Shown piece by piece: positions 19,744-28,797 of a DNA stretch of 64,000 bases. The stretch comes from Mycobacterium rhizamassiliense (GTDB taxonomy: Bacteria > Actinomycetota > Actinomycetes > Mycobacteriales > Mycobacteriaceae), in assembly GCF_900157375.1 (NCBI RefSeq), contig NZ_LT721901.1, positions 5,227,685 through 5,291,684 of the forward strand, given 5' to 3'. A model generated the notes under the pieces. It was not told the origin of the DNA and made no database searches. It saw only the letters and a program-made list of their open reading frames with translations. The stretch's first letter is position 1; every line of letters begins with the position of its first letter. The position numbers were made by a program, and so were the translations under genes.

Positions 19744-21621
19744 CTACGCCCCCAGCTTCGTGAGCAGATCCGACAGTGCTTCGACCGCATTGATTTTCGC
19801 GGTCAGGAATTGGTCCGGCTGATGCTCCGCACCGGCCACGGCCTTCTCGGGCCCGGCCAGATAGACGCGCGAGACGCCGGCGCTGTGCGCCGCCTGTACG
19901 ACTCCCGAGGCCTCGTCCTGGTATCGCTTGTCGGTGCCGCAGATGACCACCGCCGCAGGCGAACCGGCCTCGGCCACCGCCGCCGCGACGCCTGCGGCGT
20001 CGACCGTCCCCGGGTTGATCGCCTCGATACCACCGGAGGCCAACAGGTTCGACGCGAACGTCGCGCGGATGTTGTTTTCGGCCAACGGACCCACCGGTAG
20101 CAGCAGGACACTGGGACGCGAGCCGGTGCGGGCCAGATAACCGTCGGCCCGGTCGCGCAGCGCTTCGAACTCCGTCGCGTAGCGCACCAGGTTCCCTGCG
20201 GCCAGCGGCGAATACGACGAGTCACTGTGCGGCAGGGGCGCTTCGGTGATGTTCGGGAATTCGTTGACTCCGGTGATCGCGGTCCGGCGGTGCGCGATGT
20301 CGTCGCCGCGGCGGGCGGCGATCTCGCCGATCTGACCGGCGATGAACTCACGCGCATCGATGAATCCGCCGTGCGCCTCGATGGCCTGGAAGTGCTGCCA
20401 GGCCAGCTCGGCCAGCCGCGCGGTGAGGTCCTCGACGAACCACGAGCCGCCGGCCGGGTCCAGCACGCGGCCCACGTGCGACTCCTCCAGCAGCAGCAGC
20501 TGGGTGTTGCGCGCGATGCGGCGGGTGAAACTCGTTGCGATGTCGGGGAATCCGCCGTCGATGGCCACGTCGAACGGGAACACCAGCAGCGAGTCGGCGC
20601 CACCGACACCCGCGCCGAACGCGGCCAGGGTGCAGCGCAGCATGTTCACCCACGGATCACGCTGCGTCATCATCGGCAGCGACGTCTCGGCGTGGATGAC
20701 GGCCGCTCCCGAGTCCGGAGCGCCGACGACCTCGGCCACCCGCGCCCACAGGTTGCGCACCGCGCGGAACTTGGCGATGGTCATGAACTGGTCGTCGTCG
20801 GCGGCGAACCGGAAACTGATCTGCCGCAACGCCGCACCGATCGACAGCCCCGATTCGATGAGGACCCGCAGGTAGCTCACCGCGGCGGCGACGCTGGCGG
20901 CGAGCTCCCACGTCGCGTTGGCCCCCAGATTGTGGAACGCGGGCCCGTCGACCGTGATCGCGCGCACGCCGGTGTGCTCGGCGGCCCGCTTGGCAACGGC
21001 GACCACATCGTCGATACAGGGAGCGGGCCGCTCACTCAGCGATGCGGTCAACGGGTCACCGCCCAGGTCGATCGACAGGGTGGCGCGCTGATCGGGTTCG
21101 ACCCCGGCCGCCAGCTCCAGCACGACATCGCTGGTCGCCGAATAGTCGACGCCCGCCTCGAGAATCAAAGGCGCCATGCTCAGGTGGACGCCGTCGAGCG
21201 TCTCCGCCAACTGGTCGGGCGCCAGGCCGGACTGCCCGACCCGCAACACCAGGGCGCTGGCCCCGTTGCTGAGCGCATCGAGCACCGCGGAATTGACGTC
21301 CTTTGCCGCCACACCGGGCACCGGGGCGGCCGGGAACGCCTCGGCGACCTTCCAGCCCGACTTGACGTCGCGCAGGGCGTCACCGCCGCGCACGTAGGGC
21401 CACTCGCCCGGCAACGGCGGCTCCGGCAGCTCGTCGAACACCGTGTAGAGCGGCCGGATCGCAAACCCGTCATAGGTCGCGGCATCCAGCAGCTGCTCGG
21501 GCTGGTCGCCCAGCTCGGCGGGTTCTTTCCGGGTGCTCTTGGAAAGCACACCCGCGACCGCGCCGCGCCAACGCTCGCGAACCTGTTCTAGGCCCGCGCG
21601 CTCGGGTACGTCAATGGACAC
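19744..21621 (-). CDS. mutA: Methylmalonyl-CoA mutase, small subunit
   Basis: A 625-aa protein orthologous to Rv1492. It has the same two-domain layout as MutB, but the C-terminal domain lacks the DxHxxG cobalamin motif, as normal for this structural subunit. The start was placed at GTG 21621 (MSIDVPERA), which has AGGAG 8 nt upstream and matches the known N-terminus. An ATG eight codons further upstream has no ribosome-binding site. It heads the mutA-mutB-meaB operon. Confidence 0.96.
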   Translation of the reverse strand: MSIDVPERAGLEQVRERWRGAVAGVLSKSTRKEPAELGDQPEQLLDAATYDGFAIRPLYTVFDELPEPPLPGEWPYVRGGDALRDVKSGWKVAEAFPAAPVPGVAAKDVNSAVLDALSNGASALVLRVGQSGLAPDQLAETLDGVHLSMAPLILEAGVDYSATSDVVLELAAGVEPDQRATLSIDLGGDPLTASLSERPAPCIDDVVAVAKRAAEHTGVRAITVDGPAFHNLGANATWELAASVAAAVSYLRVLIESGLSIGAALRQISFRFAADDDQFMTIAKFRAVRNLWARVAEVVGAPDSGAAVIHAETSLPMMTQRDPWVNMLRCTLAAFGAGVGGADSLLVFPFDVAIDGGFPDIATSFTRRIARNTQLLLLEESHVGRVLDPAGGSWFVEDLTARLAELAWQHFQAIEAHGGFIDAREFIAGQIGEIAARRGDDIAHRRTAITGVNEFPNITEAPLPHSDSSYSPLAAGNLVRYATEFEALRDRADGYLARTGSRPSVLLLPVGPLAENNIRATFASNLLASGGIEAINPGTVDAAGVAAAVAEAGSPAAVVICGTDKRYQDEASGVVQAAHSAGVSRVYLAGPEKAVAGAEHQPDQFLTAKINAVEALSDLLTKLGA

Positions 21622-21799
21622 CGACTGCTCCTGTTTTCGCAGCAACTGGCGACATTGTTATCCGGTTGCTTTGGGAATGGAACTTACTAATGAGGCTAAT
21701 TGATCGCCCCCGCCGCTAAAAAACGGCGAGGCCCAGCGCTGGCGGCCCGCTTGGCCCGAAACGCCACTCGCCAAAAATGGTTTATTCACGCGGGCCCCG

Positions 21800-21805
21800 T
21801 AACCT
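21800..21805 (+). promoter_or_regulatory. Probable -10 box for the TVP38-type gene
   Basis: TAACCT lies 8 nt before the GTG at 21814, the spacing expected for a leaderless mycobacterial transcript. It supports the shorter start over the ATG at 21700. Confidence 0.45.
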
Positions 21806-21813
21806 TGACAACC

Positions 21814-22575
21814 GTGACGGGTCCCGCCACCTCGAAAACCACTAACACGCTGCGCAGTATCGCGCGCGCGTTGGGCACGGCCGCGCGCCAACTGTCGCGG
21901 CCGCGAGCCATTGCCGCAGTGGTCGGTATCACAGCTCTGGTCGCGGTGGCGCTATGCGTTCCGCTGCCCAGCGCGCTGCAGCTGCGTGACTGGGCGCAAT
22001 CGGTGGGACCGTGGTTTCCCGTGGCATTCCTGGTCGCCCACATCGTCGTGACGGTGGTGCCCATTCCGCGCACCGCGTTCACGCTGGCGGCCGGGCTGCT
22101 GTTCGGCCCGGTTCTGGGCGTGGTGATCGCGGTGGTCGCCAGCGCCGTAAGCGCGGTGCTGGCGGCGGCGCTGGTGCGCGCGGCGGGATGGCAACTCCAC
22201 CGCCTGAATCGGCACCGGGCGATCCACCGGGTGGACCGGCAGCTGCGGGAGCGCGGCTGGGTGGCCGTGCTGTCGTTGCGGCTGATCCCCGTCGTCCCGT
22301 TCTCGGCGCTCAACTACGCCGCAGGCGCGTCCGCCGTGCGGATGGTGCCCTACACCCTGGCCACCCTGGCCGGTCTGCTGCCCGGCACCGCGGCGGTCGT
22401 CTTCCTCGGCGACGCGTTGGCCGGGCATCCCGACCCGCTGTTGTTGCTGGTATCGCTACTGACGAGCGCCTTGGGTGTAACGGGCTTGCTGTTCGAGATC
22501 CGGCACTACCGGCGCCTTCCCGACCGACCCGCGCAGCCCGACGAACCAGCCTCCGAACCAGCGATCGTCGGCTGA
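21814..22575 (+). CDS. TVP38/TMEM64 (DedA-like) membrane protein
   Basis: A 253-aa polytopic membrane protein corresponding to Rv1491c. The VTT/SNARE-associated domain includes VPIPRTAFTLAAGLLFGP and, later, LRLIPVVPFSALNYAAG, the two re-entrant Pro-rich motifs of the family. Related proteins are lipid scramblases or undecaprenyl-phosphate flippases; a function in mycobacteria is not established. The GTG at 21814 is preferred over an ATG at 21700 because of the TAACCT promoter box and because the extra 38 residues are basic and unlike the family. It is divergent from mutA. Confidence 0.85.
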   Translation: MTGPATSKTTNTLRSIARALGTAARQLSRPRAIAAVVGITALVAVALCVPLPSALQLRDWAQSVGPWFPVAFLVAHIVVTVVPIPRTAFTLAAGLLFGPVLGVVIAVVASAVSAVLAAALVRAAGWQLHRLNRHRAIHRVDRQLRERGWVAVLSLRLIPVVPFSALNYAAGASAVRMVPYTLATLAGLLPGTAAVVFLGDALAGHPDPLLLLVSLLTSALGVTGLLFEIRHYRRLPDRPAQPDEPASEPAIVG

Positions 22576-22624
22576 TCGGCCCGCGCTGTTGAGCGCACCC
22601 GCCCTTGCCTGAAAGATCTACTAG

Positions 22625-23626
22625 ATGGTGAGGGTCTGCGCTCTGGTGCTGACGGGCTGGACCTCGGCCTATCCAATGGCCCGCACCATCGTCCTTCTCA
22701 TCGGCGCCATGGCGTCGCTGGCGATCGCCGTGCTGTCGATGCTGCGCAGCCGCATCAAGTTGTATCGCCCTCCAGTGCAGGGTCCGGTCCCCGGCTCGGT
22801 GCCGCAGTACGCGCCGCGACAACTCCCCAGGATGCGTCGCGCGGGCATCACGATCGCCGCGCTGTTGAGCTCCGTGGCATTCCTGGTGGCCATCTGGCTG
22901 CCGCCCAGGGACGCCCACCCGGCGCAGGAACTCACGCCGCAGCCCGCGTTCGCGCCCATCGCCCTGCCGCCGGCGCGCGCCATCGGACCCGGCGTCGGGA
23001 TCTTCGTAGAATACCCCGATGGTTCCGGCGGAATGGGTTGCACTGCAGGGTTTTTAGTGCATTCGAGCACGGGTCAGGCCGGGTTCCTCACCGCCGGTCA
23101 TTGCAATCGCCCGCACAAGGCGAGCAAGGTGACGATGAACCTCGGCGACATCCTGCCCTACGCAAGGCTGGGCACCTTCAGCCGGACGGTCAACGAGGGC
23201 GACCGCACCGAGCAGCACGACATCGGCCTGATCGTGCTCGACGGCGAGGATGTCCCGCAGACTTCGGCGATCGCCGCCTCGCTGCCGGTCTCCGGTGTCA
23301 CGACCGACCTCTGGGTCGGCGAGCAGCTCTGCAAGTACGGCATGAGCACCGGTCAGGAGGAATGCGGCCAAGTCCTCGATATCACCGCGAGCAAGGTCGT
23401 GTTCACCGCGGCGGGCCGGTGCGGCGATTCCGGGGGCCCGGTCTACGCCGTCCAAAGCGACGGCACGGCGGCCGCGGTCGGCATCGACATCCGCGGCGGC
23501 AACCCGCTCAACCCCAAGGCCGGCTGCAGCGCACCGGCGAAGTTCTCGGTCGCCGAGCTTCTGCAGCCCTGGCTGCAGAAGTGGAAGCTGACCGTCGTCA
23601 CCAACCAGCCGCCCGGACCGCGCTGA
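22625..23626 (+). CDS. Membrane-anchored trypsin-like serine protease
   Basis: A 333-aa protein with two hydrophobic segments (about residues 19-40 and 73-92), then a secreted S1-family domain. The full catalytic triad is visible: His159 in LTAGHC, Asp199 in HDIGLI and Ser269 in CGDSGGP. Cysteine pairs around His and Ser fit chymotrypsin-fold disulfides. It should act outside the membrane. The gene is not recognised in the M. tuberculosis gene order at this place, where Rv1490 sits. Substrate unknown. Confidence 0.85.
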   Translation: MVRVCALVLTGWTSAYPMARTIVLLIGAMASLAIAVLSMLRSRIKLYRPPVQGPVPGSVPQYAPRQLPRMRRAGITIAALLSSVAFLVAIWLPPRDAHPAQELTPQPAFAPIALPPARAIGPGVGIFVEYPDGSGGMGCTAGFLVHSSTGQAGFLTAGHCNRPHKASKVTMNLGDILPYARLGTFSRTVNEGDRTEQHDIGLIVLDGEDVPQTSAIAASLPVSGVTTDLWVGEQLCKYGMSTGQEECGQVLDITASKVVFTAAGRCGDSGGPVYAVQSDGTAAAVGIDIRGGNPLNPKAGCSAPAKFSVAELLQPWLQKWKLTVVTNQPPGPR

Positions 23627-23682
23627 CGACCGTCACGCCGCGGGTGAATAGCCATCTGTCGCGATCGCCATAGACTGCGGGT

Positions 23683-24396
23683 ATGGACAGCTCGCGGATC
23701 GGCGGTACCGACGCCGGTGAGTCCTATTGCAGGACAACGCGATCACGATGGGCTTTGTCGGCGGTGGCGGTGCTCGGCTGCTGCGCGGTTTCGCTGACGG
23801 GATGCGGCCACTCCGCCACGCCGGCGCAGACCAGCAGCACGGCGACGACGACGAACATGAACGCCGACTCGTTGATCGTCAGCCTCGACGACGTGCGTCG
23901 CATCGCCGGTGTCGCCGCCCTCACCGATGCATCGCGACCCGCGGTGCAACCAAAGCATTTCACTTCCGACGCCCCGGGGCCCTGCGCGTCGGTGTCCGAT
24001 CAGCAAGCCATCTTCGACGATCACTGGACGCAGTTTCGTTCGGTGGCCTACAGCGGCGACAGCTATAGCGGTGTGGGTGACGTGAAAATTCGCGCCGTCG
24101 CCGACGTCGTGCAGTCGGTCGGCGTATACCCGACCAACGATGCCGCGCGCGCCACCTTCGATCGCCTCGTCCCGGACCTGAAGGCCTGCCCCGGATTACA
24201 CGCCAGGAACTACGATTTCACCGTGCAGCAGCCCGATGCGTCTACCGTCGTGCTCGAGTTTCCCGGACGTTCCCCGTGGAAAACCGCGTATCGGGTGAAG
24301 TCCTCGGTGCTGGTTAACGTTGCGGCACTTGGCTTTTCGCAGGCCGAACAGACAGCCGAAACCGTGCTTCAGAACATCACCGATCGCATCAAATAG
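23683..24396 (+). CDS. Lipoprotein with PknH_C-like extracellular sensor domain
   Basis: A 237-aa protein with a basic N-terminus, hydrophobic core and lipobox SLTGC (lipidated Cys41). The rest resembles the PknH_C-like extracellular domain: SLDDVRRIAG near residue 66, paired cysteines around residues 105 and 170, and a final amphipathic helix. Such lipoproteins share the sensor fold of the PknH kinase but lack a kinase. The ligand is unknown. It lies 56 nt after the protease on the same strand, so the two may be cotranscribed. Confidence 0.8.
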   Translation: MDSSRIGGTDAGESYCRTTRSRWALSAVAVLGCCAVSLTGCGHSATPAQTSSTATTTNMNADSLIVSLDDVRRIAGVAALTDASRPAVQPKHFTSDAPGPCASVSDQQAIFDDHWTQFRSVAYSGDSYSGVGDVKIRAVADVVQSVGVYPTNDAARATFDRLVPDLKACPGLHARNYDFTVQQPDASTVVLEFPGRSPWKTAYRVKSSVLVNVAALGFSQAEQTAETVLQNITDRIK

Positions 24397-24487
24397 CGCG
24401 TCGACGAAAAATCGCGCGTTCTTCAGGTCCACTACACGTCGGGGCGTTACCGTCCTCGGTACAACCACCACCGACGTGGGGAGCGAC

Positions 24488-24778
24488 ATGACTACCGAAG
24501 CGACAACCTCCGCGCGGCGCCATTCCACTGCCCTGGTGATCGGCGCCGCAGTGGTGGGCCTGGTAATCGGCGCGATCGCCGCCTTCGTGGTGACGGGTCT
24601 GGTCTTCACCGTCCGCGTCGAACTTCCGCCGCCGCCGTACCCGCCGCCACTGTCGTCGGTGGCACAGGGCGGCGGCTGCATCTACACGCCGCCCCCGGGG
24701 CCCGGTGGTGCGCCGGCCTCCACACCCGGAGGCTTCGTACCGCCCCCGCCGCCGGTACCACACGCGCCGGGGGCTTAA
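24488..24778 (+). CDS. Small membrane protein with proline-rich tail
   Basis: A 96-aa protein starting at ATG 24488, preceded by GTGGGGAGC. It has one transmembrane helix (about residues 17-41, rich in Ala/Val/Gly) and a Pro/Gly-rich tail with PPPPYPPP and PPPPPVPHAPG. No function is recognised. The protease, the lipoprotein and this gene form a same-strand trio of envelope proteins. Its stop is 3 nt from the stop of the convergent DoxX-like gene. Confidence 0.7.
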   Translation: MTTEATTSARRHSTALVIGAAVVGLVIGAIAAFVVTGLVFTVRVELPPPPYPPPLSSVAQGGGCIYTPPPGPGGAPASTPGGFVPPPPPVPHAPGA

Positions 24779-24781
24779 GGG

Positions 24782-25138
24782 CTACGCTCGGTCCGGGCCC
24801 TTCGCCGTCATCACGGCGACAGTGGCCAGGAACAAGGCGGCCGGAAGGGTGTTGACGACCTTGTCCCGCACCCGGATGTGCGCGCCGACGGCAAGGATGA
24901 AATACAGCGTCAGCATCGCCGTCGTCAGCCTTGCCAGCGCGGGAAACCGGGTGACCGACGCCAACCCGACCGCGGCGGCCGCCTTGACCACCGGGAAGAC
25001 GGGCCGAATCTCCTCCGGTATGCCCAGATCGTCCAGGATCTTCTTGATCGGAGCTATCTGGACCGCGCACCCGACCGCATCGACGGCGTGAAAAGCGGCA
25101 AGCCCCACGTATGTCTTCGGTGACGTCAAAACACTCAT
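24782..25138 (-). CDS. DoxX-like small integral membrane protein
   Basis: A 118-aa protein with four hydrophobic segments, consistent with the DoxX-like family. Its middle block IPEEIRPVFPVVKAAAAVGL matches the family pattern of a Pro-rich turn followed by a membrane helix. Function is unknown; DoxX proteins have been linked to redox or thiol stress at the membrane. It lies 19 nt downstream of the... SPFH gene's promoter-distal partner on the opposite reading order, that is, it is transcribed after the SPFH gene on the same strand. Confidence 0.75.
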   Translation of the reverse strand: MSVLTSPKTYVGLAAFHAVDAVGCAVQIAPIKKILDDLGIPEEIRPVFPVVKAAAAVGLASVTRFPALARLTTAMLTLYFILAVGAHIRVRDKVVNTLPAALFLATVAVMTAKGPDRA

Positions 25139-25157
25139 CCGGCAATCCTATTGAGCG

Positions 25158-26312
25158 CTAGCGAGTCAGCTCCGGCGGTGCCCCCGGCGGCCCGTCCACC
25201 GGCGCGCGCGCGATGGCCTCGGCCTTCGCTACAGCCTGGGCGATCGCGGGGTCGGTCTCGGTGGAGAACCAGTCGGCGACCTCGGCGTCGTCGTTGTCGG
25301 TTTGGCGCCCCGGCGCCAGATCGGCCGGGTCGACCGGCGACGGCTCGAACCGGAAAACCCCGTCTTCGCCCGGGGTGCCCAGCAATTTGGTGAACCCCTG
25401 CAACGCCGCGCTGAAGTCGCTGGGCACCACCCACACCTTGTTCGCGTCACCGCGCGCCATTTCCGGCAGCGTCTGCAGGTACTGGTAGGCCAGCATCTCC
25501 GGGGTGGGCCGGCCGGCCTTGATCGCGGCGAACGTCTTCTCGATGGCCTTGGCCTGGCCCTGGGCCTGTAGATAGGCCGCCGCGCGCTCACCCTGGGCCC
25601 GCAGCATGCGGGACTGCCGGTCGCCCTCGGCAGCCAAAATCGCGGCCTGCTTGGCGCCCTCGGCGGCCAGGATCTGCGCCTGCTTGGCGCCCTCGGCCTG
25701 CTTGATCGCGGCCTCGCGGGTGCCCTCGGCCGTCAGGATCATCGCCCGCTTCTCCCGGTCGGCCTTCATCTGCTTTTCCATCGAGGCCTGGATCGACGGC
25801 GGCGGGTCGATGCTGCGCAATTCGACCCGGGCGACCCGCAGCCCCCAGCGGCCGGTGGCCTCGTCGAGCACGCCGCGCAGCTGGCCGTTGATCTGGTCGC
25901 GCGAGGTCAGCGTCTGCTCCAGCGTCATGCCGCCGACCACGTTGCGCAGCGTGGTCGTGGTGAGCTGCTCGACGCCGACGATGTAGTTGCTGATCTCGTA
26001 GACCGCCGCCTGCGGCACGGTGACCTGAAAGTAGACGACCGTGTCGATGTTGAGGGTCAGGTTGTCCTCGGTGATCACCGGCTGCGGCGGGAACGACACC
26101 ACCCGCTCGCGCAGATCGATCCGGGCCCGTACCCGGTCGACGAACGGCACCAGCAGCGTCAGCTGCCCGCTGACCGTGCGGCTGTACCGACCCAGCCGCT
26201 CGATCACCGCCGCCTCGGCCTGCGGGATCAACGCGACCGACTTGGCCACGACGATGATGGCGACCACCACCAGAACAGCGAGCAATAACAATCCCGCAAC
26301 CGCACCCTGCAT
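25158..26312 (-). CDS. SPFH/Band-7 membrane protein (Rv1488 type)
   Basis: A 384-aa stomatin/prohibitin-like protein, orthologous to Rv1488. An N-terminal membrane segment (residues 5-27) is followed by the Band-7 domain (about 30-190) and a coiled-coil of repeated units such as AEGAKQAQILAAEGAKQA (about residues 190-245). The C-terminus is acidic. Such proteins form membrane rings or microdomains and often pair with NfeD, as here (48 nt upstream). The DNA repeats in the 25.6-25.8 kb stretch are the coding repeats of this coiled coil. Confidence 0.93.
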   Translation of the reverse strand: MQGAVAGLLLLAVLVVVAIIVVAKSVALIPQAEAAVIERLGRYSRTVSGQLTLLVPFVDRVRARIDLRERVVSFPPQPVITEDNLTLNIDTVVYFQVTVPQAAVYEISNYIVGVEQLTTTTLRNVVGGMTLEQTLTSRDQINGQLRGVLDEATGRWGLRVARVELRSIDPPPSIQASMEKQMKADREKRAMILTAEGTREAAIKQAEGAKQAQILAAEGAKQAAILAAEGDRQSRMLRAQGERAAAYLQAQGQAKAIEKTFAAIKAGRPTPEMLAYQYLQTLPEMARGDANKVWVVPSDFSAALQGFTKLLGTPGEDGVFRFEPSPVDPADLAPGRQTDNDDAEVADWFSTETDPAIAQAVAKAEAIARAPVDGPPGAPPELTR

Positions 26313-26360
26313 CGGAGTTCCTTTCTGTCGCAGCGTCTTCGCAGCGTCTGTGCCGATCTG

Positions 26361-26795
26361 CTATCCGTGCCTGAACACCACCGCGGTGGCGCCGTCGATG
26401 TGCAGGACGGTGACCGACTCCCCCGGCTCGTAGACGTCCGCGTCGTTGAACGGGCGCGCCGTCCACACCTGGCCGTCGAGCTTTACCTGGCCGGCGTCTC
26501 GGGCGACCCGATCGAGCACCACGGCGCTTTTGCCCTCCAGCGCCTGGATGCCGAGCTGCAGGCCGCCCGCGGGGGTCAGCCGCCGGCGCACGGCGGGCCG
26601 CACCAGCGCCAGCAGCAGCACCGAGACGATCAGGAACACCGCCCCGTCGATCCACACCGGCCCATCGATCAACCAGCTGGTTGCCGACGCGGCCAGGGCG
26701 CCGCCGCCAAGCATCAGCAAGAACATATGGCCGCTGAGGGCCTCCGCGCCGACGAGCGCCAGCGCGAATATCAGCCAAATCACACCGGCGGGCAT
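26361..26795 (-). CDS. NfeD-like membrane protein (Rv1487 type)
   Basis: A 144-aa protein, the same length as Rv1487. It has three N-terminal hydrophobic segments, then an OB-fold domain (about residues 80-144) with GKSAVVLDRVARDAGQVKLDGQVWTA. The start ATG 26795 (MPAGVIWLI) was chosen by comparison with Rv1487; an upstream in-frame start adds 14 unrelated residues. It is the NfeD partner of the adjacent SPFH protein and probably forms a membrane complex with it. Confidence 0.92.
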   Translation of the reverse strand: MPAGVIWLIFALALVGAEALSGHMFLLMLGGGALAASATSWLIDGPVWIDGAVFLIVSVLLLALVRPAVRRRLTPAGGLQLGIQALEGKSAVVLDRVARDAGQVKLDGQVWTARPFNDADVYEPGESVTVLHIDGATAVVFRHG

Positions 26796-26838
26796 GCGGT
26801 CAGAATACGCGTGATCGGCCTTTGCCGGATCAAACAAC

Positions 26839-26844
26839 TACACT
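26839..26844 (+). promoter_or_regulatory. Probable -10 box for the Rv1486c-type gene
   Basis: TACACT lies 8 nt before the ATG at 26853. It fits a leaderless or near-leaderless transcript and supports that start. Confidence 0.4.
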
Positions 26845-26852
26845 GCGATCTC

Positions 26853-27785
26853 ATGTGGTGTCCTAGTGTTTCGCTGTCGCTGTGGGCCAACGCCTGGCTC
26901 GCGGGTAAGGCAGCGCCCGACGACGTTTTGGATGCGTTATCTCTTTGGGCACCAAAGCAATCGGTCACCGCGTATGATGCCGTCGCCGCCGGCCACACCG
27001 GACTGCCGTGGCCCGACATGGACGACGCGGGGACGGTCTCGTTGTTGCAGACGCTGCGCGCCGCGGTGGGCCGCCCCGTGGTGCCCAACGGCCCGAATGT
27101 GCCCGGGCGGCTGCGCGGCACCATCAACGTGTTGTCGCCGGTCCCGGGCGACGTGCGGGGTCTGCCACCCGGCACCCAGTTCGGGCGCGATGCCCTGGCC
27201 GCCGGCGAGGCGGTGATCATCACCAACCCCGACGATCCGAACGCCGCCGTCGGGTTGGTGCCGGAGTTCTCCTACGAGGGCGACGAGACCGACGACGAAG
27301 ACCCCGAGCTGTGCGCGCTGTCGTGGATCGTGTACTCGCTGCCGGGCGCGCCGGTGCTCGATCACCATGACCTCGGGGACGCCGAGTACGCGTTGCGTTC
27401 CGCGGTACGCTCGGCCGCCGACGCGCTCGGCACCATCGGCCTGGAAGGCGCTGCCGGCGTCGAGGATCCGCGCGGACTCGTCGAGCAGGTGCTGGAATCC
27501 ACACGGCACCACCGGATTCCCGACCACGCACCGTCGCGCGCGCTGCGGGTGCTGGAGAACGCCGCGCACGTCGACGCCATCATCGCGGTCAGCGCCGGAC
27601 TGAGCCGGCTGTCCGACGCCGATCCCCTGGGCGCCCGCGTCGTGGCGGGGGTCGACGTGGCCGGAACGCAATCGTCGTCCCAGGCGCAGATCGCCAGCGA
27701 CGCCCTGCGTCCCCTCAACGGGGTCGTGCGTTCGGCGAGAATGGCCGCCGTGAGCGCCATCCTGCACTCGGCCTGGAACGACTAG
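26853..27785 (+). CDS. Conserved hypothetical protein (Rv1486c type)
   Basis: A soluble protein of 310 residues matching Rv1486c by position. It begins MWCPSVSLSLWANAWLAG, has an acidic centre (EGDETDDEDPE near residue 145) and an Ala-rich helical C-terminus. There are no membrane segments or catalytic motifs I recognise. Its stop overlaps that of ferrochelatase by 4 nt tail to tail. Function unknown. Confidence 0.85.
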   Translation: MWCPSVSLSLWANAWLAGKAAPDDVLDALSLWAPKQSVTAYDAVAAGHTGLPWPDMDDAGTVSLLQTLRAAVGRPVVPNGPNVPGRLRGTINVLSPVPGDVRGLPPGTQFGRDALAAGEAVIITNPDDPNAAVGLVPEFSYEGDETDDEDPELCALSWIVYSLPGAPVLDHHDLGDAEYALRSAVRSAADALGTIGLEGAAGVEDPRGLVEQVLESTRHHRIPDHAPSRALRVLENAAHVDAIIAVSAGLSRLSDADPLGARVVAGVDVAGTQSSSQAQIASDALRPLNGVVRSARMAAVSAILHSAWND

Positions 27786-28792
27786 CCCTGCGGGGCCGCC
27801 GCGCAATGCGGCGGACGGCACGGCGCACCGTCGACGCTGGCAAGGCACCCCGGCACCGCCTCGGGACCACTCACCCGCGCGGGCGACCGCCCGTCGCGGA
27901 GTTCGCCGATCAAGTCGGCCGCCAGCCGGGCGAACCGCCGATCGGCGTTGGGCGTGGCGACGCGGGCGAAGGCCATTCCGGCCGCCTCGGCCTGTGCCCG
28001 CAACTCGTTGTCGAGGTCCCAGACCACCTCGATGTGATCGGCGACAAACCCGATGGGACAGACGATCACGGCTTTGGTGCCGGCGGCGGCGAGGCCCGTC
28101 AGATAGTCGGCGACGTCGGGCTGCAACCACGGCACCTGCGGCGGACCCGACCGCGACTGCCAGGCCAGGTCGTAATCGTCGTATCCCGCGGCCGCCGCGA
28201 CCAGCCGTGCGGCATAAGCGACTTGGCTGCTGTACAGATTCGGGCCGCAGCGCTCGTCGGCGGCGACGGGGATCGAATGCGCGGTGAACACCAACCGCGC
28301 GTCGCCGGGCACGGTCTGGGCGGCCGCCGCAATGTTGCCGACGAACATCTCGACGAAAAGCGGATGGTCGAAGTAGGTGCGCAGCTTGACCAACTCGGGG
28401 GCTTCCGCTCCGGCGGCCCGGCGGGCGCGGGCGATGTCCTCGATGTATTGCGTGCAGCTGGAGTAACCGCTCCACGCCGACGTGGTGAACACCGCGGCCC
28501 GGCGAATACCGTTGTCGCGCATGGCGGTAACGGTGTCCTCGACATACGGCTCCCAGTTGCGGTTGCCGAAGTACACCGGCATGTCCAGCTCCGCGCGGAG
28601 CTCGGTGATCAGCGCGCGGTTGATGCCGTTGATCGGCGAGACCCCGCCGAAGTGCAGGTAATGCTCGGCGACATCGTCGAGGCGTTCCGGCGGCACGTTG
28701 CGGCCGCGGGTGACGTTCTCCAGGAACGGCCGTACCTGCTCGGGGCCCTCCGGTCCACCGAAGGACAGCAGCAGGACAGCGTCAAAATCCAT
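27782..28792 (-). CDS. hemH: Ferrochelatase / coproporphyrin ferrochelatase
   Basis: A 336-aa protein orthologous to Rv1485 (hemZ). It starts MDFDAVLLLSFGGPEGPEQ and includes FTTSAWSGYSSCTQY with an internal Cys, TAHSIPV with the metal-site His, and the C-terminal CLASVDGAPCRPPHC. The internal and C-terminal cysteines fit the [2Fe-2S] cluster known in actinobacterial ferrochelatases. It inserts Fe2+ into coproporphyrin III or protoporphyrin IX. It follows inhA by 5 nt, so iron insertion for heme is cotranscribed with mycolic-acid synthesis, as in M. tuberculosis. Confidence 0.96.
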   Translation of the reverse strand: MDFDAVLLLSFGGPEGPEQVRPFLENVTRGRNVPPERLDDVAEHYLHFGGVSPINGINRALITELRAELDMPVYFGNRNWEPYVEDTVTAMRDNGIRRAAVFTTSAWSGYSSCTQYIEDIARARRAAGAEAPELVKLRTYFDHPLFVEMFVGNIAAAAQTVPGDARLVFTAHSIPVAADERCGPNLYSSQVAYAARLVAAAAGYDDYDLAWQSRSGPPQVPWLQPDVADYLTGLAAAGTKAVIVCPIGFVADHIEVVWDLDNELRAQAEAAGMAFARVATPNADRRFARLAADLIGELRDGRSPARVSGPEAVPGCLASVDGAPCRPPHCAAAPQG

Positions 28793-28797
28793 TGCGG

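Noticed and set aside
25600..25830. Apparent tandem DNA repeat
   Set aside because: It is the coding repeat of the SPFH coiled coil (AEGAKQA-type units), not a CRISPR or satellite.
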